Below, piece after piece: positions 6,163 through 8,294 of a stretch of DNA of 8,294 nt. A program made the position numbers and the translations under genes. Under the pieces are notes generated by a model. It saw nothing but the letters and a program-made list of their open reading frames with translations. It was not told the DNA's origin and ran no database searches. How positions within the stretch are numbered: the stretch's first letter is position 1; each line of letters starts with the position of its first letter. The stretch is from an uncultured Oscillospiraceae bacterium (lineage in GTDB: Bacteria > Bacillota > Clostridia > Oscillospirales > Oscillospiraceae): the NCBI GenBank assembly GCA_905236265.1, contig CAJOOV010000012.1:1-8294 (forward strand). Direction: 5' to 3'.

Positions 6163-6178
6163 CAGGGAGGGATTTGAT

Positions 6179-7066
6179 TTGCAGCACAGCAATCAACCGG
6201 GCTATTCTCTTGCCATGGAGGTGTCCCGTCAGAGCATCGGGGTGAATCTGCTCCTGTCGCTGGGCAAGCTGGCGGCGGGCGTTGCAGGACATTCGGCGGC
6301 CATGGTCTCCGACGCTGTACACTCCGCCTCGGATGTATTCTCCACCCTCATCGTCATGGCAGGGCTGCACCTCTCCCGCAAGGGTGCGGACAGCGACCAC
6401 GAGTACGGCCATGAGCGTCTGGAATCCGTGGCGGCGCTGCTGCTGGCAGCGGTTCTGGCCGTCACCGGGGGGATGATCGGCCTGTCCGGGGCGCAGCAGA
6501 TTGCGGGGGCAGACCTGCAGCCCCCTCCCGTCCCCGGCATGATGGCGCTGTGGGCGGCGGTGATCTCCATCGCCGTGAAGGAGGGCATGTTCCGCTACAC
6601 CCGCAGCGCCGCCCGGCGCAGCGGCTCCTCCGCCCTCATGGCGGACGCATGGCACCACCGCTCTGACGCCCTGTCCTCCGTGGGCAGTCTCATCGGCATT
6701 GCCGGGGCGAGGCTGGGCTTTCCCGTGCTGGATCCGGCGGCCAGTCTGGTGATCTGCTTGTTCATTCTCAAGGCCGCCTTGGACATCTTCCTCACCGCCG
6801 TCAACCAGATGACTGACCACGCCGCCTCTCCCCAGTTGGAGGCAGAGATGGCGGCGCTGGTGTCTCAGGTGGAGGGGGTTGCCCGGCTGGATCTGCTGAA
6901 AACCCGGCAGTTTGGCAGCCGGGTCTATGTGGATATTGAGATCTCCGCCGACGGGGCGCTCTCCCTGACGGCGGCGCACCAGATCGCCCAGCAGGTGCAT
7001 GACCGGATTGAGGCGCAGTTCCCCGCCGTGAAGCACTGCATGGTCCACGTCAACCCATTGGGATAG
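6179..7066 (+). CDS. Cation diffusion facilitator (CDF) family metal efflux transporter, probable Ni/Co exporter
   Basis: Seen: 295 residues. Six hydrophobic spans (about 18-38, 41-64, 84-103, 118-138, 153-175, 183-205) then a cytoplasmic domain (about 210-295) ending KHCMVHVNP. The membrane metal site is H48-x3-D52 in span 2 (SDAVHSASD) and H159-x3-D163 in span 5 (DAWHHRSD); the conserved loop DHEYGHERLES follows span 2. Known: CDF dimers exchange cytoplasmic divalent metals for protons. The motifs alone do not fix the metal; the NiCo-like leader points to Ni2+/Co2+, while Zn, Fe or Mn remain possible. Start: TTG at 6179, with AGGGAGG 8 bases upstream. An in-frame ATG at 6215 has no ribosome site, and the frame extending upstream to 5993 would run through the promoter, aptamer and terminator. 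Confidence 0.93.
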   Translation: MQHSNQPGYSLAMEVSRQSIGVNLLLSLGKLAAGVAGHSAAMVSDAVHSASDVFSTLIVMAGLHLSRKGADSDHEYGHERLESVAALLLAAVLAVTGGMIGLSGAQQIAGADLQPPPVPGMMALWAAVISIAVKEGMFRYTRSAARRSGSSALMADAWHHRSDALSSVGSLIGIAGARLGFPVLDPAASLVICLFILKAALDIFLTAVNQMTDHAASPQLEAEMAALVSQVEGVARLDLLKTRQFGSRVYVDIEISADGALSLTAAHQIAQQVHDRIEAQFPAVKHCMVHVNPLG

Positions 7067-7074
7067 AAAACGCA

Positions 7075-7113
7075 AGCGGTACGCACCGTTTCCAAGTGCG
7101 TACCGCTGTTTTT
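7075..7113 (+). terminator. Strong intrinsic terminator between convergent genes
   Basis: AGCGGTACGCAC (7075-7086) pairs perfectly with GTGCGTACCGCT (7096-7107) around a 9-base loop, followed by TTTTT (7109-7113). It lies 8 bases after the CDF stop. On the minus strand the same stem is followed by a broken U-run (TTGCGTTTTC), so it may also serve the convergent gene ending at 7119. Confidence 0.92.
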
Positions 7114-7118
7114 ATCTG

Positions 7119-8294
7119 TTATCCCGCAAACAACAGACCATCAAAGATTTCGGTGTCCTCCACCGTCTGACCATCGTTTTCCACCAGGAAGGACTGCTCA
7201 AAGTAAGCCCAGCCGGTCGTTCCGTCAGCGCAGACAATCTGCACCCAATGCTCCGTATCCGTGAGGGGGAATGCCAGAGGTTTTCCGTCCGGCTGAAGGG
7301 TGAGCTTCTCGCTGCTCTTATCCGCTTCGGTATAGACCGTCAGCGGCTTTTTCAGGGTGATGGTCAGCCTGTCCATGTCGGGCTGTACCATCTCATCTTT
7401 CATCCGTTCCATCTTGCCGTCTGTCAGTTGATAGGTCACAGTGCCGCCCCAGGTCTGCATCACATCAAAGCGGCAGCGTGCAGAGACAGTGCCGTCCCCG
7501 TGGTAGACAGTGCGCTCACTTTCCGGAGTGCCGTCGATGGCATCCAGATAGGTCAGCTTTCCCTCGTCATAGCGGAAGAACAGGGTCGTCGTACAGTCGT
7601 TGCTGCCCCAGTCACAGACCGCAAGCTCCACAAAGCCATCGTCTTTGTCCAAATCCACCAGATAGTACCGGTCGGTGTCGGGGTTTTCCAGCCAGATATC
7701 AAAGGGCTGGAAGGGGTTGTACTCGTCCTCGGTATTCAAAAACTCCTGACCGTTGACTTGAAGCGACATGATGCGTGCTTCGTGCCAGACGCCTTCCCCG
7801 TCCTCGTATGTTTCGTCCACGGAGTAGAAAATCTGGTCTTCCCTGCCGTCCCCGTCCAGATCGTACTGGCACTGGGCGTTGACGCTCACCGGCTGAGTCC
7901 AGCCGGTGGACGCTGTTGGGCCGTACTCTGCGTTGGTGAGGGTAATGGTCAGAGAGGCGGCGTTGTCCTCCGCCGGGTCGCCGGTGAAGGAGTTGACAGA
8001 GGGAATACAGTAGACATACTGTCCCGCTTTCAGCTTCACCGTGATCTCCCCTTGCAGCCGGTCAATGGCAGGACGATATGCCTGAGAGAGATACCGCCAG
8101 CCGTCCTGAAACTCCTCATCCAGCACATATACGCTCCACCAGATGGCATCCGGGTCATACATCCACATCTCAAGGGCGGGATTCGTCCCTTCAAAGCGGT
8201 ATACCCCGTCCTCCTCCGGACGGAAGAGGCAGGGGCCGTCAAAGGCGTCCTGATTGTGGTACACCGCCAGCTCCACATCCCCGGCGGAGGTCTG
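7119..8294 (-). CDS. Probable secreted multidomain protein with calcium-loop-like repeats and SH3-like C-terminus, partial
   Basis: Seen: 391 codons open to the right edge, so the N-terminus (and any signal peptide) is missing; a GTG at 8276 has no good ribosome site and is taken as internal. Visible residues about 7-120 look like an all-beta module (ELAVYHNQDAF, DGVYRFEG, a W/Y-rich stretch, then KLKAGQYVYCIPSV), loosely like domains that follow secreted peptidases. A D-x-D-x-D-G loop, YDLDGDGREDQI (144-155), resembles EF-hand/VCBS calcium loops; a second D-rich strand, LVDLDKDDGFVELAV (212-226), repeats the pattern. The end (about 312-371) resembles a bacterial SH3 domain (PLTVYTEAD, HWVQIVCADGTTGWAYF). 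The acidic composition suits an extracellular or lipoprotein location. No catalytic motif recognised; function unknown. It is less GC-rich than its neighbours. Confidence 0.75.
   Translation of the reverse strand, partial: QTSAGDVELAVYHNQDAFDGPCLFRPEEDGVYRFEGTNPALEMWMYDPDAIWWSVYVLDEEFQDGWRYLSQAYRPAIDRLQGEITVKLKAGQYVYCIPSVNSFTGDPAEDNAASLTITLTNAEYGPTASTGWTQPVSVNAQCQYDLDGDGREDQIFYSVDETYEDGEGVWHEARIMSLQVNGQEFLNTEDEYNPFQPFDIWLENPDTDRYYLVDLDKDDGFVELAVCDWGSNDCTTTLFFRYDEGKLTYLDAIDGTPESERTVYHGDGTVSARCRFDVMQTWGGTVTYQLTDGKMERMKDEMVQPDMDRLTITLKKPLTVYTEADKSSEKLTLQPDGKPLAFPLTDTEHWVQIVCADGTTGWAYFEQSFLVENDGQTVEDTEIFDGLLFAG

Noticed and set aside
6026..7075. 349-codon minus-strand frame over the CDF gene
   Set aside because: It is antisense to a complete CDF protein with intact metal-site residues; its composition is that of a shadow frame.
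8036..8278. 80-codon minus-strand frame near the right edge
   Set aside because: It is an alternative frame inside the larger partial gene, rich in R/S/P, with no ribosome site.

Overview
The window reads as chromosomal DNA of a high-GC, probably spore-forming Clostridia-class Firmicute (an Oscillospiraceae-like gut anaerobe would fit). This rests on strong AGGAGG-type ribosome binding sites, a Gram-positive NiaR-type niacin regulator, a YlmC/YmxH-type PRC-barrel protein (a family tied to sporulation), a PcrA helicase with the Gram-positive C-terminal domain, and a GC-rich third-position bias. The genus is inferred, not proven. No rRNA, tRNA, CRISPR array, transposase or prophage gene was seen. 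Most of the window is ordinary housekeeping DNA.

Left part, minus strand (1-3463): a PRC-barrel gene (3463 to 3164), then a near-consensus promoter, then pcrA (2901 to 409). Only 13 bases after pcrA comes niaR, which runs off the left edge. pcrA and niaR look like one transcription unit with niaR's Shine-Dalgarno overlapping the pcrA stop. Between the PRC-barrel gene and pcrA lies a hairpin-rich block of about 180 bp bounded by an exact 10-bp direct repeat, which looks like a small non-coding mobile element (MITE-like).

Middle part, plus strand (3585-5968): a promoter and perfect ribosome binding site drive recQ, followed 6 bases later by a NUDIX hydrolase gene whose ribosome binding site overlaps the recQ stop. 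This forms a small repair-type operon (RecQ helicase plus possible nucleotide-pool sanitiser), divergent from the PRC-barrel/pcrA side. An 18-bp perfect palindrome covers the NUDIX stop codon.

Right part (6041-8294): a TTGACA promoter, a compact structured leader resembling the NiCo (czcD) nickel/cobalt riboswitch aptamer, an intrinsic terminator, and then a cation diffusion facilitator (CDF) gene starting at a TTG. Together these look like a metal-sensing efflux module in which the RNA leader decides whether transcription enters the transporter gene. A strong hairpin terminator lies between this gene and a convergent minus-strand gene for a probably secreted, D/E-rich protein with calcium-loop-like repeats and an SH3-like C-terminus; its N-terminus lies beyond the right edge.

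The two most useful points are the riboswitch-CDF unit and the MITE-like insertion between the PRC-barrel gene and pcrA. I found no convincing wholly new multi-gene system.
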